DNA of 61,308 nucleotides from positions 1 through 61,308 of the forward strand of contig CALCKT010000027.1 in the NCBI GenBank assembly GCA_937965785.1. The letters run 5' to 3'. The position numbers were made by a program, and so were the translations under genes. The notes under the pieces are model-generated. The model had not been told where the DNA came from and searched no databases. It saw nothing but the letters and a program-made list of their open reading frames with translations. Numbering within the stretch: the first letter of the stretch is position 1; each line of letters begins with the position of its first letter. Positions 42,114 to 50,934 of the stretch are shown piece by piece. This DNA is from an uncultured Propionibacteriaceae bacterium (lineage in GTDB: Bacteria > Actinomycetota > Actinomycetes > Propionibacteriales > Propionibacteriaceae).

Positions 42114-44147
42114 TCAGGCACCGGTCCTGGGCAGACCCGGTTTCACCGGGGTCGGGGTGACGGTGGGCGTCGGCGCCGGGGGGGTGCTGACACTCGGCGT
42201 CGGAGTCACCGACGGAGGAGCCGGCGGCGTCGGAGTCGGCGTCGGGGCGGCACACACCGGCTGATCCTTGGTGACAGTGAAAGTCGCCGTGGTCTCATCC
42301 ACCCGCGTCCAACCCTCCGGCAGAACCCCACCAATCTGGAACCCCGCCTTCGCCGTCGCAGAAGCAGTAACAGTCACCTTCCCATCCTTGACCTCAATCT
42401 TCGGCTCAGAAAACTCCAAACCCTCCACCGGATCAAAAACCGCAGTAGGAGCCGTCGGCGTCAACGAATCCACAGGACAAACACCAACATCAATCCTCGG
42501 AGCAACAGGAACCACACACTTCGGCTGGGTGATCGTCGTGGTGTACGTCACAACCCCACCAACAACAGCCCACCCCTCAGGCAGATTCGCAGTATCAATC
42601 CTCGAACCAGGCTTCGCTGTCGCAGTAACAGTGACACTCACCCGATCACCATCAACAGCAACAACAGGCTCGCTGTAATCAATGACATCCGTATCCTCAA
42701 CACCCGTCACACTCGGCTGAGTAGGAGTAACCGAATCAACCGGACACACCCCCGCCTTCACAACCGGAATCGCCGGAACCGCTGCGCAGTCTGGTTGGGC
42801 AACAGTCTTGGTGAACGTGAAAGAACCATCGCCATTGGCCTTCCACCCCTCAGGCAGGTTCTTCTCATCGATCACCTTGCCGCTCCTCGGCCTCGGGGTC
42901 GCAGTGATCGTCACCGTCGCCTGTTTTCCTTCTTTGGTGATCTGCGGCTGAGTGTAGGTGATGTCCTCACTCTCCCCAATCCTCACGGTGGGGTCGGATG
43001 GTTGCGTGGAGTCCGCAGAGCACACGCCCGGGGTCACATCAACAACGGCCAGCTTCCTGGCGATCGGGTTCTTCAACGTCACCACAGTTTTAGCCGGCAA
43101 TCCACCCCCCGCAGCAGGAACAGTGACCTGGGCACTTCGGGCATCCGGAACCCCATCGGTCACACCCCTTCCGGAGAACTCCGGATCACCGAAATTGACC
43201 CCCGCCACGGCAGGTTCGTCCTCCGTGAGCGTGACGACGGCTCCAACAGGAACGTTGTACAGGTCGCTTATCCATCGCGGCCCCTTGAGCTCAAGTGTTC
43301 CGCTGCGCTCCTCGCCTTCGTAGGTGTAGCGGTAGTGCACGGTGAAAACCGCGTCATCCGGAACCTGGTTCCCACCTGGACCCTGGTTCGGGAGAGCCTG
43401 CGGTCTGGGCAGGAACTGTGGCGGGTTGATCGGGGGCGGAGGGCCTATCCGATTACCAAACGTTTTGCTGAGGACGACAGTACCTACACCCGGATCGGCT
43501 CCGGCCTCTTTGATGACAAACCCTCGCACGGATTTCCCGTTGACCTGGGCCTCGTTTTTGAAATACGTCCCCGGCAGGATCTTTTCCTTGACCTTGAGGT
43601 CGATCTCCAGGACGTAGACGTACTCATCGGTGAAATTGGCTCCGTTGGCGTAGGTCACGTCAACGGTGTCCGCATCGTCATCGACCTTCACGGTGGCCTT
43701 GCCACCGGCCCCACCCGCTTCGGGGTAGAGGGTCTGACTGCAGTCAGGAGCAGTCGTGTCCCGCCGGCACTCCGCGGTGTTGCGGACCCGATAGAGGGTG
43801 ACGCCGTTCTCCTTCACGGTGAAGGTGGAACCGGTCAGCTTGTACGCGTCCTTGATCGTGAGCGTGTCGCTGTCCTTCAGGTCCCCACCCGGAACGGTGA
43901 CGGTCCATTTGACGCCATCGGTCGGGTCTCCGGTCAGAACACCTTCATTGTCGGTGTTTACGCCCACGATCCGCTTGTTTTTGCCGCCGTCCTGTTTCAC
44001 GATGCCGGGCGCTTTCATCCCACCGGAATCTGCCACCAGGCCATGAGAGGACGGCGGGCTGATCCATGCTCCCGCCACACCCATCAACGCCGACATGAGC
44101 AGAGCAACTGATCGCCACCCCCCTCGCGATGCCGTTGTTCCCCTCAC
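42114..44147 (-). CDS. Secreted surface protein, paralogue of the 37050 protein, ending at LPRTGA
   Basis: The protein has 677 residues from GTG 44147, chosen over GTG 44162 because AAGGGGG lies five bases upstream of 44147. A hydrophobic signal (SVALLMSALMGVAGAW) is followed by an adhesin-like N-domain, a TYEGEERSGTLELKG module of DUF5979 type, then GVC-type modules and a Pro/Thr stalk. The last 140 residues are almost identical to those of surface protein 1, including the terminal KPGLPRTGA and stop with no membrane anchor. It probably arose by duplication and is kept similar by gene conversion. Its own terminator follows. Confidence 0.85.
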   Translation of the reverse strand: MRGTTASRGGWRSVALLMSALMGVAGAWISPPSSHGLVADSGGMKAPGIVKQDGGKNKRIVGVNTDNEGVLTGDPTDGVKWTVTVPGGDLKDSDTLTIKDAYKLTGSTFTVKENGVTLYRVRNTAECRRDTTAPDCSQTLYPEAGGAGGKATVKVDDDADTVDVTYANGANFTDEYVYVLEIDLKVKEKILPGTYFKNEAQVNGKSVRGFVIKEAGADPGVGTVVLSKTFGNRIGPPPPINPPQFLPRPQALPNQGPGGNQVPDDAVFTVHYRYTYEGEERSGTLELKGPRWISDLYNVPVGAVVTLTEDEPAVAGVNFGDPEFSGRGVTDGVPDARSAQVTVPAAGGGLPAKTVVTLKNPIARKLAVVDVTPGVCSADSTQPSDPTVRIGESEDITYTQPQITKEGKQATVTITATPRPRSGKVIDEKNLPEGWKANGDGSFTFTKTVAQPDCAAVPAIPVVKAGVCPVDSVTPTQPSVTGVEDTDVIDYSEPVVAVDGDRVSVTVTATAKPGSRIDTANLPEGWAVVGGVVTYTTTITQPKCVVPVAPRIDVGVCPVDSLTPTAPTAVFDPVEGLEFSEPKIEVKDGKVTVTASATAKAGFQIGGVLPEGWTRVDETTATFTVTKDQPVCAAPTPTPTPPAPPSVTPTPSVSTPPAPTPTVTPTPVKPGLPRTGA
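42252..42525 (-). repeat. Adhesin module block, copy 3
   Basis: Copy of the module block in surface protein 2, nearly identical to 37204-37475 and 37751-38000 at the DNA level. The T-ending codon style continues through the next module (to about 42790), where surface protein 1 (38010-38270) encodes nearly the same residues with G/C-ending codons. Confidence 0.85.
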
Positions 44148-44505
44148 GGAATCCCCCTTCACGTCTCGATCAACGGCTCCGGGAAACGAGAAATTAGACC
44201 TCGGAGCGATGCCATGTTAGCCCTGTTCAATGTTTCATTTCATCTTTACTCACAGGAATTAACCATCGACATTGTCGAGGAGATTTCTCGCTCGTTCCTG
44301 ATCCTCAACACAGCCCATTTGAGAGAACCGCGAAGGAAACATCGACACCACCCCTCACAGCCCCCGCCCAGCCATCAAACCCTGTGGGGACGAATCCAGA
44401 TCCGCACCAATCGGCACCGGGCACAGCACGCTGTGCATGCGGTCCATCGCCACGCCTCCGGTTCTGCTGACCACAGTTCTCGGACCTCAGGGCCTGTTCC
44501 TGGTC
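44148..44505. other. Intergenic region upstream of surface protein 2
   Basis: The 358 bases between the PEP-utilising enzyme stop and the surface-protein start hold no recognisable gene. The 120 bases next to the surface-protein start are A/T-richer (TTAACCATCGACATTGTCGAG region) and probably hold its promoter. A small hairpin GCACAG-CACG-CTGTGC at 44421-44436 may mark the end of the upstream operon. Confidence 0.5.
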
Positions 44506-46917
44506 TTATCCGGCGACGGGCCGAACCGAGTCCTCGGTTCGCACCCGTCCCGCGCTTCCGTCGACCGTGACGGTCCGGCCGTCGTGGATGCGGGTGGTGG
44601 CCTCGACGACCCCGAGCACCGCGGGAATGCCGTATTCGCGGGCGACGATGGCGGCGTGCGACAGCAGCCCCCCGGTTTCCGCGACCACCGCCGAGGCGGA
44701 GGCGAACAGCGGGGTCCAGGCGGGGTCCGTGGCCTGGCAGACCAGGACGTCGCCGGGTCGCAGACGAGCGAACTCGGCCGGGCCGGCAATGATCCGCACC
44801 GGCCCAGACGCGACCCCGGGGCTGGCCGCCACCCCGGTCATGCCGCTCCCCGGTTTCACGGGGTCGTGTTCCGGCTGCCACGCCGCCAGGGCGCGGGGCC
44901 GGGCGCGGCGGCGTCGCTCGACGATCCCCGCGACGTTCACCGGTTCGCCGCGCAGCCAGCCCAGCAGTTCGTCGAAACCGAGCAGCGCCACCTCCCCCGG
45001 CTCGGCCAGCAGCCCGGCCGCCACCATCCTGCGTCCCGATTCGAGGGCCAGGCGGCGCATCTGCTCCCCCAGTTCCTCGAAGTCCACCACCCCGGCTTCC
45101 CGCGTGACGTGACCGGCGCGGTAGTCGTCGACGAGACGCCGGAACCGGCGGCGCAGGAACCGGGGCAGCCGGCCGGCGGCCTCGGCCATCAGGTCGGTGT
45201 GGGGTCGCGCGGCGACCGGTTCGCGTCGCTCGGTGTGCGCCATCATCGCGACCGTCCCGAGGAAGGCGGGGAGATCCTCGCGCCACGAGCGGCTGGAGAA
45301 CGGCTGGTACATGCGGGTGGTGCGGGCCCCGTACTCCGCGAGGAAACGCTCGACCTTCCCCCACCATTCGGGGTCCTGCTGTTTGACAGAATCAAGGTCG
45401 ATGGGGTCCTGCGCCAGCAGTCGCCGCACCGGATCCGGGATGGCTGCGACGAGCCGGCCGAGTTCCCGGTCGACGACGACGGTGGCGTAGTCGAGGTCGC
45501 CTAGGAGGTCCTCCGGCCGGGTTTTCACCCTTGCCAGGCGCAGCAGGACGCGGAGCCGGACCCCGCGCAGGACGTGGAAGCCGAGGTAGTCGACGAAACG
45601 GGAGGTCACCATGGCCTCGACCTGGCCGAACGCCTCCACCAGGGCGTCGGCGATGTCCACTCCGGGCAGCGTCGCGACGGGCAGGTCGCGCAGCCGGGCC
45701 GTGACCCTCCGCACCCCGGCGCCGGTGTCGGCGTCCCAGCCACGCGGGTCGCGCCAGGGGGTCCGGGCGATCCGGACGATCCCGGTGGGCAGCCGCCACC
45801 ACGAGATCCGGGGGTGGCCGATGGTGACGGCGCCGTCGGCGTCCATCTCGACGAGCCCAGCAACGGGTCGCATCCGGAGCCCTGCGAACCCGGTGGTGGC
45901 GTCGAGGCAGCGCACCAGGCAGTCGACCATCATCACATCGAGGGGATATGGGGAGGGGAAGTGTTCGATGATGTCATTGCGGATGAAGCGGCTCACGCGG
46001 CCGGCGCGCCGTCCCGGTCGCGTCGGGGCGGCGGTGGTGATGGGCCGGGCCTGGAGCAGCCACGGTTTCCCGCCGGCCAGGGCCCATTCGACGTCCATCG
46101 GCCGGCCGTAGTGGCGCTCGACCTGCTCGGCGAGCCGCGCCACCGCGACCACGTCGCGGTCGTTGAGGGATGCCCGGCCACGTTGTTCGCCGGAGAGCTC
46201 GGTGGTGGCGGTTTCGCCGGTGGCGGTCATGTCAATGCGGATGCGTTTGTCGCCGGTGTTTCGTCCGACGATGCGGCCGCGTTCAACGGCGAAGGAGTCG
46301 GGGGTGACCGCACCCGAGACGACGACCTCACCGAGCCCCCAGGCGGATTCGATCACCACCCTTCTGCGCCCGGTGACCGGGTCGAGGGTGAACGCAACCC
46401 CTGCGGCGTCGGCCGGGATCATGCATTGCACCACGACCGCCAGGGCGACGTCGTCGCGGGTGAATCCCTGCTCGTCACGGTAGGCGATGGCCCGGTCGCT
46501 CCACAGCGACGCCCAGCAGCGGTGCACCGCCTCGGCGACGGCATCCCCGCCGACCACCCCCAGGTAGGTTTCCTGCTGACCCGCGAAGGACGCGTCCGGG
46601 AGGTCCTCGGCGGTGGCCGAGGAGCGCACCGCGACCGGCCCGTCGAGGTTTCCCGCGGCGTCGCGGATCCGGTCGGCCAGTCCGTCGGGCAGCGGGGCGG
46701 CGGCGACGAGTTCCCGCAGCCGGTCGTGGTTCCCGGCTTCCAGCAGTCCGGCGATCTCCTCCCGAAGCGGGGTCATCGCGCTCCGGTAGGCCTCGGCGGT
46801 GACGCAGAACCCGCCGGGGACGGGAAGGCCCGCCGCGATCAGTTCCCCGAGGTTGGCTCCCTTGCCGCCCACCAGGGGAATGTCGGTGGCGCGCACCCGG
46901 TCAAGTCCGATGATCAT
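44506..46917 (-). CDS. PEP-utilising enzyme, rifampicin-phosphotransferase-like
   Basis: The protein has 803 residues from ATG 46917. The N-terminal ATP-grasp domain (about 1-320) begins MIIGLDRVRATDIPLVGGKG and includes VAVRSSATAEDLPDASFAGQ and AWGLGEVVVSG. A variable middle domain (about 330-690) holds the substrate region. The C-terminal swivelling domain has the phosphohistidine motif GGLLSHAAIVAREYGIPAV. This order (ATP domain, substrate domain, His domain) and the length match rifampicin phosphotransferases, which inactivate rifamycins using ATP. A generic PEP synthase-like role is the alternative. The ATGA overlap with an MFS exporter gene under a TetR regulator favours a drug-response operon. 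Confidence 0.78.
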   Translation of the reverse strand: MIIGLDRVRATDIPLVGGKGANLGELIAAGLPVPGGFCVTAEAYRSAMTPLREEIAGLLEAGNHDRLRELVAAAPLPDGLADRIRDAAGNLDGPVAVRSSATAEDLPDASFAGQQETYLGVVGGDAVAEAVHRCWASLWSDRAIAYRDEQGFTRDDVALAVVVQCMIPADAAGVAFTLDPVTGRRRVVIESAWGLGEVVVSGAVTPDSFAVERGRIVGRNTGDKRIRIDMTATGETATTELSGEQRGRASLNDRDVVAVARLAEQVERHYGRPMDVEWALAGGKPWLLQARPITTAAPTRPGRRAGRVSRFIRNDIIEHFPSPYPLDVMMVDCLVRCLDATTGFAGLRMRPVAGLVEMDADGAVTIGHPRISWWRLPTGIVRIARTPWRDPRGWDADTGAGVRRVTARLRDLPVATLPGVDIADALVEAFGQVEAMVTSRFVDYLGFHVLRGVRLRVLLRLARVKTRPEDLLGDLDYATVVVDRELGRLVAAIPDPVRRLLAQDPIDLDSVKQQDPEWWGKVERFLAEYGARTTRMYQPFSSRSWREDLPAFLGTVAMMAHTERREPVAARPHTDLMAEAAGRLPRFLRRRFRRLVDDYRAGHVTREAGVVDFEELGEQMRRLALESGRRMVAAGLLAEPGEVALLGFDELLGWLRGEPVNVAGIVERRRRARPRALAAWQPEHDPVKPGSGMTGVAASPGVASGPVRIIAGPAEFARLRPGDVLVCQATDPAWTPLFASASAVVAETGGLLSHAAIVAREYGIPAVLGVVEATTRIHDGRTVTVDGSAGRVRTEDSVRPVAG

Positions 46918-48083
46918 GGTTTCTTCTCCTTCGTGCCGCCCTGCGTGAGCCACACCACCAGCCCGAGGGCGGCGAGGACGGCCAGTGTGGCGAACAGACC
47001 GGTCAGGGCGGGGCCCGCGGCGAGTCCGGAGATGATCCACAGGCTCAGGGCGGGGATCCCGGCGGCCGCACCGGCGTTGCGGCCGAACTGCACCATTCCG
47101 CTGGCCCGCGCCATGCGCTCCTCGGAAGCGGTTGCCTGCGCGTCGAGGAGCAGCAGGGGCAGCACCAGGCCGACACCCACCCCCAGCAGGGTGATGCCCA
47201 CCAGGAAGACGACGAGCTGGGGGAAGGCCGCCAGGGCCGCCCCGGAAAGTCCCAGGACCCAGCCGAGGGGACGCGCCCACGTGCTCGGGGCGAGTTTCCC
47301 GGATGCGAAGGTTCCCGCCCCGATCCCGAGGAGCATTGGGATGAGGAACCAGCCGGTGGTGGTGGCGTCGACGTCGTGGAGGGTCTGCAGGGCCAGCGGC
47401 GCGTAGGTGATCGCGCCGATCGAGATCACCCCGGACAGGGCCGCGAGCCACACCAGTACCCCGGGGCCGGCGCCGCGCTGCGACGATCCGCGCACCGTGA
47501 TGCGCCACCAGCCCCCGGGTGGGGTGGCGGTGGGGAAGCTCCGGGCCGCGAGCAGCGCGATCAGCGACAGCGGCACCCCGGTCAGCACCCCGAGGCGCCA
47601 CCCGGGTCCGTCGGTGAACCAGCCACCCAGCGGCGGGCCGATCAGGTTCGCGACCAGCTGGATGATTGCCAGCCGGGAGAGCGCGCGGGCGCGGGAGGAT
47701 GCGTCGAGGCCAAGGCCCAGGGCGGCGAGCACTGCGGGAGTGATGGCGGCCGCGCCGATGCCCTGGACGGCCCGTGCCGCCAGCAGCATCGGCATGGTGG
47801 GCGCCCAGGACATCAGCAGGGTGCCGGTCAGGAAGCAGGCGTGCCCCGCCACCAGGACGCGGCGGGTTCCCAGGCGGTCGGTGTACTGGGAGAACAGCGG
47901 CAGCAGGAGGGTGGAGCACACGAGGTAGCTGCCGGCGACCCAGCCGTACAGCTCCGGCGCGGCCAGTTCGTCGACGATTCGGGGGGTCGCGTTGCCCAAG
48001 AGGGTCTGCATCATGGCGGAGACCGCCATGCCCGCGCCCGCCGCGGTCAGCAGGGCGCGGCGGTTCGTCGTGGGGTGGGTCAC
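46914..48083 (-). CDS. MFS transporter (DHA2-like), drug export
   Basis: The protein has 389 residues from GTG 48083, which overlaps the TetR stop as GTGA. About 12 hydrophobic helices are seen. The family motif QYTDRLGTRRVLVAG lies between helices 2 and 3, and AAARAVQGIGAAAITPAVLA fits motif C-like exporters. It sits in the membrane and probably expels a drug or metabolite sensed by the TetR protein. Its stop overlaps the start of the PEP-utilising enzyme, so the three genes form one coupled operon. Confidence 0.85.
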   Translation of the reverse strand: MTHPTTNRRALLTAAGAGMAVSAMMQTLLGNATPRIVDELAAPELYGWVAGSYLVCSTLLLPLFSQYTDRLGTRRVLVAGHACFLTGTLLMSWAPTMPMLLAARAVQGIGAAAITPAVLAALGLGLDASSRARALSRLAIIQLVANLIGPPLGGWFTDGPGWRLGVLTGVPLSLIALLAARSFPTATPPGGWWRITVRGSSQRGAGPGVLVWLAALSGVISIGAITYAPLALQTLHDVDATTTGWFLIPMLLGIGAGTFASGKLAPSTWARPLGWVLGLSGAALAAFPQLVVFLVGITLLGVGVGLVLPLLLLDAQATASEERMARASGMVQFGRNAGAAAGIPALSLWIISGLAAGPALTGLFATLAVLAALGLVVWLTQGGTKEKKP

Positions 48084-48655
48084 TTCAGCCCGTTCAGGAT
48101 GATGTCGAGGGAGATGGCGAAGCGGTCGCGCAGGGATTTCCCGTCGGGGTGCGCGGCCCACGTCATCACGCACGCGTAGTAGCCGCACTGCACGGCCAGG
48201 GCGGCGGCCTCGAGGGGCACGTTGTCGCGCAGTTCACCGCTGCTGCGACCCGCGGCGAGGATGTCCGCGACGGCCGCGTTGAAGCGTTTCTGATTCTCCG
48301 AACCGAGGTCGAGGGAGAGGTTGAAGGACCGCGCCTTGACCATCTGCCGGGCCGGTTCGGGGTGGGCCTCCAACCAGTCGGCGGCGGCGGCGAGCATCCG
48401 CCGGAGGCGTTCCTCGGCGGTGCCGTCGCCCACATCCGCGTCGAGGACGACCCGGACCACCTGCTCCCCCAGGTACCGGAAGACGTCGCGTTTGCTGGGA
48501 AAGTGCGTGAAGAAGGTGCCCTTGCCGATGTCGGCGGCCTCGGTGATGTCGGCGACGGTGACGGCGTCGAATCCCCGCTCGGCGAACAGGCGCATGGCCT
48601 CGGTGAAGATCCTCTCCCGGGTCCTGGCGCGGCGACGGCTCACTCGATCACCCAT
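48080..48655 (-). CDS. TetR-family transcriptional regulator
   Basis: The protein has 191 residues. The N-terminal HTH (RRRARTRERIFTEAMRLFAE, then GFDAVTVADITEAADIGKGT with FFTHFPSKRDVFRYL) is a textbook TetR DNA-binding domain, and the C-terminal half is a divergent ligand-binding domain. It is the first gene of the operon with the exporter and the PEP-utilising enzyme. Two palindromes lie 23-51 bases upstream of its start, so autorepression of the whole operon is likely. The inducer is unknown. Confidence 0.9.
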   Translation of the reverse strand: MGDRVSRRRARTRERIFTEAMRLFAERGFDAVTVADITEAADIGKGTFFTHFPSKRDVFRYLGEQVVRVVLDADVGDGTAEERLRRMLAAAADWLEAHPEPARQMVKARSFNLSLDLGSENQKRFNAAVADILAAGRSSGELRDNVPLEAAALAVQCGYYACVMTWAAHPDGKSLRDRFAISLDIILNGLK

Positions 48656-48677
48656 GGGTCCACGCTAGAACAAAACC

Positions 48678-48706
48678 TGACCCCGGTCAATATCTGACCA
48701 CGGTCA
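48678..48706. promoter_or_regulatory. Twin palindromic operators of the TetR operon
   Basis: TGACCCCGGTCA (48678-48689) and TGACCACGGTCA (48695-48706) are two near-identical palindromes (TGACC-NN-GGTCA), 17 bases apart centre to centre. They lie directly upstream of the regulator start, a typical arrangement for cooperative TetR-family binding over a promoter. Confidence 0.8.
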
Positions 48707-48719
48707 GAAACTGGGGTGG

Positions 48720-49180
48720 ACGACGCCAGCCCTCCCTGCAAACGCTTGCCTCCCCGTCGAACGCTTGCCCTATCGTCGAACGCCAGCCCTCCCGACGGGA
48801 ACGCCAGCCTCCCCGTCGAACGCCAGCCCTCCCGACGGGAACGCTTGCCTTACCGTCAAACGCCAGCGCTACAGCGCAAGCAAACGACCAGAAGACAAGC
48901 GAACCTCCGGGATGGGAGACGCCACCCTCCCCGTCGAACGCTGGCCTTCCCTGCGAACGCTTGCCCTATCGTCGAACGCCAGCGCTACAGCGCAAGCAAA
49001 CGACCAGAAGGCAAGCGAACCTCCGGGATGGGAGACGCCACCCTCCCCGTCGAACGCCAGCCTCCCCGGCAAACGCTTGCCTCCCCGTCGAACGCTGGCC
49101 TTCCCTGCGAACGCTTGCCCTATCGTCGAACGCCAGCGCTACAGCGCAGGCAAACGACCAGAAGGCAAGCGAACCCCGCA
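48720..49180 (+). repeat. Dispersed structured repeat, locus D (three cores)
   Basis: Tandem units of 19-20 bases (CGAACGCCAGCC, CGAACGCTTGCC and CGAACGCTGGCC variants joined by CTCCCGAC or TATCGT) contain three cores at 48861, 48977 and 49131. The units CGCTTGCCTT are complementary to the core ends AAGGCAAGCG. A segment GGGATGGGAGACGCCACCCT recurs after the first two cores. The array ends 12 bases before the start of the next gene. Confidence 0.82.
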
Positions 49181-49191
49181 AGTTTGAAACA

Positions 49192-50604
49192 ATGGAAAGC
49201 GGTAACTGGCAGGGAGGAGGAGCGAGCATCAATGCCACGACGAACCCCGAGAGGCCGCTGAACCCGAAGAGCCTCCTCCCAGGCCAGAACGACGACTGGG
49301 TGATGTACCCCTTGGACGAGTTCGCCATCACCACCATCACCGAGGTCATCACCGACCTGGTGGCCTCAGCAGGCATCAGCCTCGACCTGGACCCGGCCGA
49401 CCTGTTCGCGAACTGGGGTGCCGAGACCGACGCTGACTTGGCTGTTGCGGATGAGGCGGCGGCAGAGGAGTCCTCTTCCTTCCGCCTCAAACCCGGCGTG
49501 ATCCACCGCGCCCCACGGCTGCTGTTCAAGGTCCTGCGGCACAACCCGAATCGCTGGCGATGGGAGGAACGATCCTTCCGCAACCGACTCGGTCGCCTCC
49601 AGCACCGCACCTCGCAGGCCGGATCCCTGAACGACAAGGACCTGTTGACCCTGGTCGACGACATCACCGACCTGTTCCAGGAATGCCTGCGCAACGGGGC
49701 GATTTACTACGGCCTCGGCCTGGCCTGGACGAACTGGAGAACCAACCGCCTGCTCAGGAAAAACCCCGATGCCTCCGACGACCTGGCGGACAACATGTTG
49801 ACCTATTACCTGCAGTTGCTGGCCGAGCGCAGGAACCGCCTGTCGTCCCTGTTCAGGCACTACCAGGAACTGCAGGAGGACGCCCAGCACCTTCACCTGC
49901 CGGAACGCTTGGAGGAAATCCCGGAAACCGACTTCCTGAAGACCCAGAACCCGGCGGACCTTGAGAACCTGATCCTCGAGAAACTGCGCACCCTGCCCAA
50001 GGGCCGCAGGTTCGAATCGCGGATCGACGCCTTCCTCTCCGATCTTCCCGTCCCCCTCGAACGGCTCGACTGGTCGTTCTCCCCCCGGATGAAACTCCCC
50101 CCACGACTGCTGGTCATCGCCCTGAGCAGCGAACCCGTCGATGGACTGGACGGCTCGCCCCGCGGAACGAATGTCGCGAAACGGGTGGCGAGGAAACTAC
50201 CGCTCAGGAAACGCCCAAGCTGGAACCGGCTCGTCGTGAAAACCCAGCGGATACTCACCGGTGCGGTCGGGACGGTCTTCCTGCTGCTGGAGATCGTCCC
50301 GGTCTTCCACCAGGCATTCGACGAGGTGGCTGGGCGCATGCTGGAACATCGCCGGGTGGCCGCACCTGAGGACCTCGCACTCCTCAAGTTCGACGAGATC
50401 TCGAAGAGCCTGCTGGGCCGGGAACCGCAACACGAACTCGTCGCCCAACGCCGCGCGGAGCACCGCAAGAAAATGGCTGAACGCCGAGCCAGACAGGCGA
50501 AAGCCGCGGAAGTCGGGGAGGAGGACGGCGACGCGACCCCCGTCTCGCTGGCCAAGCTCTTCTCGCCATCCGGGCAGGGGAACCCACGAACGGGAATGTC
50601 GTAG
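49192..50604 (+). CDS. Protein of unknown function, tandem paralogue 1
   Basis: The protein has 470 residues from ATG 49192. This ATG and the following residues (MxxGNxQxGGAxINA) are conserved in the paralogue downstream, which supports the start even though no ribosome binding site precedes it. The body is helical and charged (RWRWEERSFRNRLGRLQHRT, LLTLVDDITDLFQECLRNG), with one hydrophobic segment GAVGTVFLLLEIVPVF near residue 370. The helical region faintly resembles the middle domain of PEP-utilising enzymes, but there is no ATP-grasp or His domain, so this is weak inference. It sits between two repeat arrays. Confidence 0.7.
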   Translation: MESGNWQGGGASINATTNPERPLNPKSLLPGQNDDWVMYPLDEFAITTITEVITDLVASAGISLDLDPADLFANWGAETDADLAVADEAAAEESSSFRLKPGVIHRAPRLLFKVLRHNPNRWRWEERSFRNRLGRLQHRTSQAGSLNDKDLLTLVDDITDLFQECLRNGAIYYGLGLAWTNWRTNRLLRKNPDASDDLADNMLTYYLQLLAERRNRLSSLFRHYQELQEDAQHLHLPERLEEIPETDFLKTQNPADLENLILEKLRTLPKGRRFESRIDAFLSDLPVPLERLDWSFSPRMKLPPRLLVIALSSEPVDGLDGSPRGTNVAKRVARKLPLRKRPSWNRLVVKTQRILTGAVGTVFLLLEIVPVFHQAFDEVAGRMLEHRRVAAPEDLALLKFDEISKSLLGREPQHELVAQRRAEHRKKMAERRARQAKAAEVGEEDGDATPVSLAKLFSPSGQGNPRTGMS

Positions 50605-50619
50605 ACGAGGACCACCAAG

Positions 50620-50920
50620 TTGCCCTTCCCGTCGAACGCTGGCCTTCTCCGCACACGCTTGCCTTCCCGACGGGAAAGCCAGCCCTACCGTCGAACGCCA
50701 GCGCTACAGCGCAAGCAAACGACCAGAAGACAAGCGAACCCCCGGGATGGCAGACGCCAGCCTCCCCGTCGAATGCCAGCCTTCCCCGCACACGCTTGCC
50801 CTCCCGACGGGAACGCCAGCCTTCCCCGCACACGCTTGCCTTCCCGACGGGAACGCCAGCCCTACCGTCGAACGCCAGCGCTACAGCGCAAGCAAACGAC
50901 CAGAAGACAAGCGAACCCCC
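50620..50920 (+). repeat. Dispersed structured repeat, locus E (two cores)
   Basis: Units of about 20 bases, here often ACACGCTTGCCTTCCCGAC, with cores at 50696 and 50873. The segment CCCGGGATGGCAGACGCC after the first core parallels locus D. The array fills the whole gap between the two paralogous genes and ends 15 bases before the second start. Confidence 0.82.
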
Positions 50921-50934
50921 GCAGATTTGACACA

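Noticed and set aside
45574..47406. A 610-codon + strand frame antisense to the PEP-utilising enzyme
   Set aside because: Gly/Asp/His/Arg-rich composition typical of the antisense of GC-rich genes, no domain, and a well-supported gene on the other strand.
44506..47919. An extended 1137-codon version of the PEP-utilising enzyme
   Set aside because: The part upstream of ATG 46917 is an Arg/Pro-rich shadow of the MFS gene; the enzyme family begins at MIIGLDRV.
48720..49180. CRISPR-like array of short repeats
   Set aside because: The units are only 19-20 bases, directly abutting with no unique spacers, and no cas genes are nearby.
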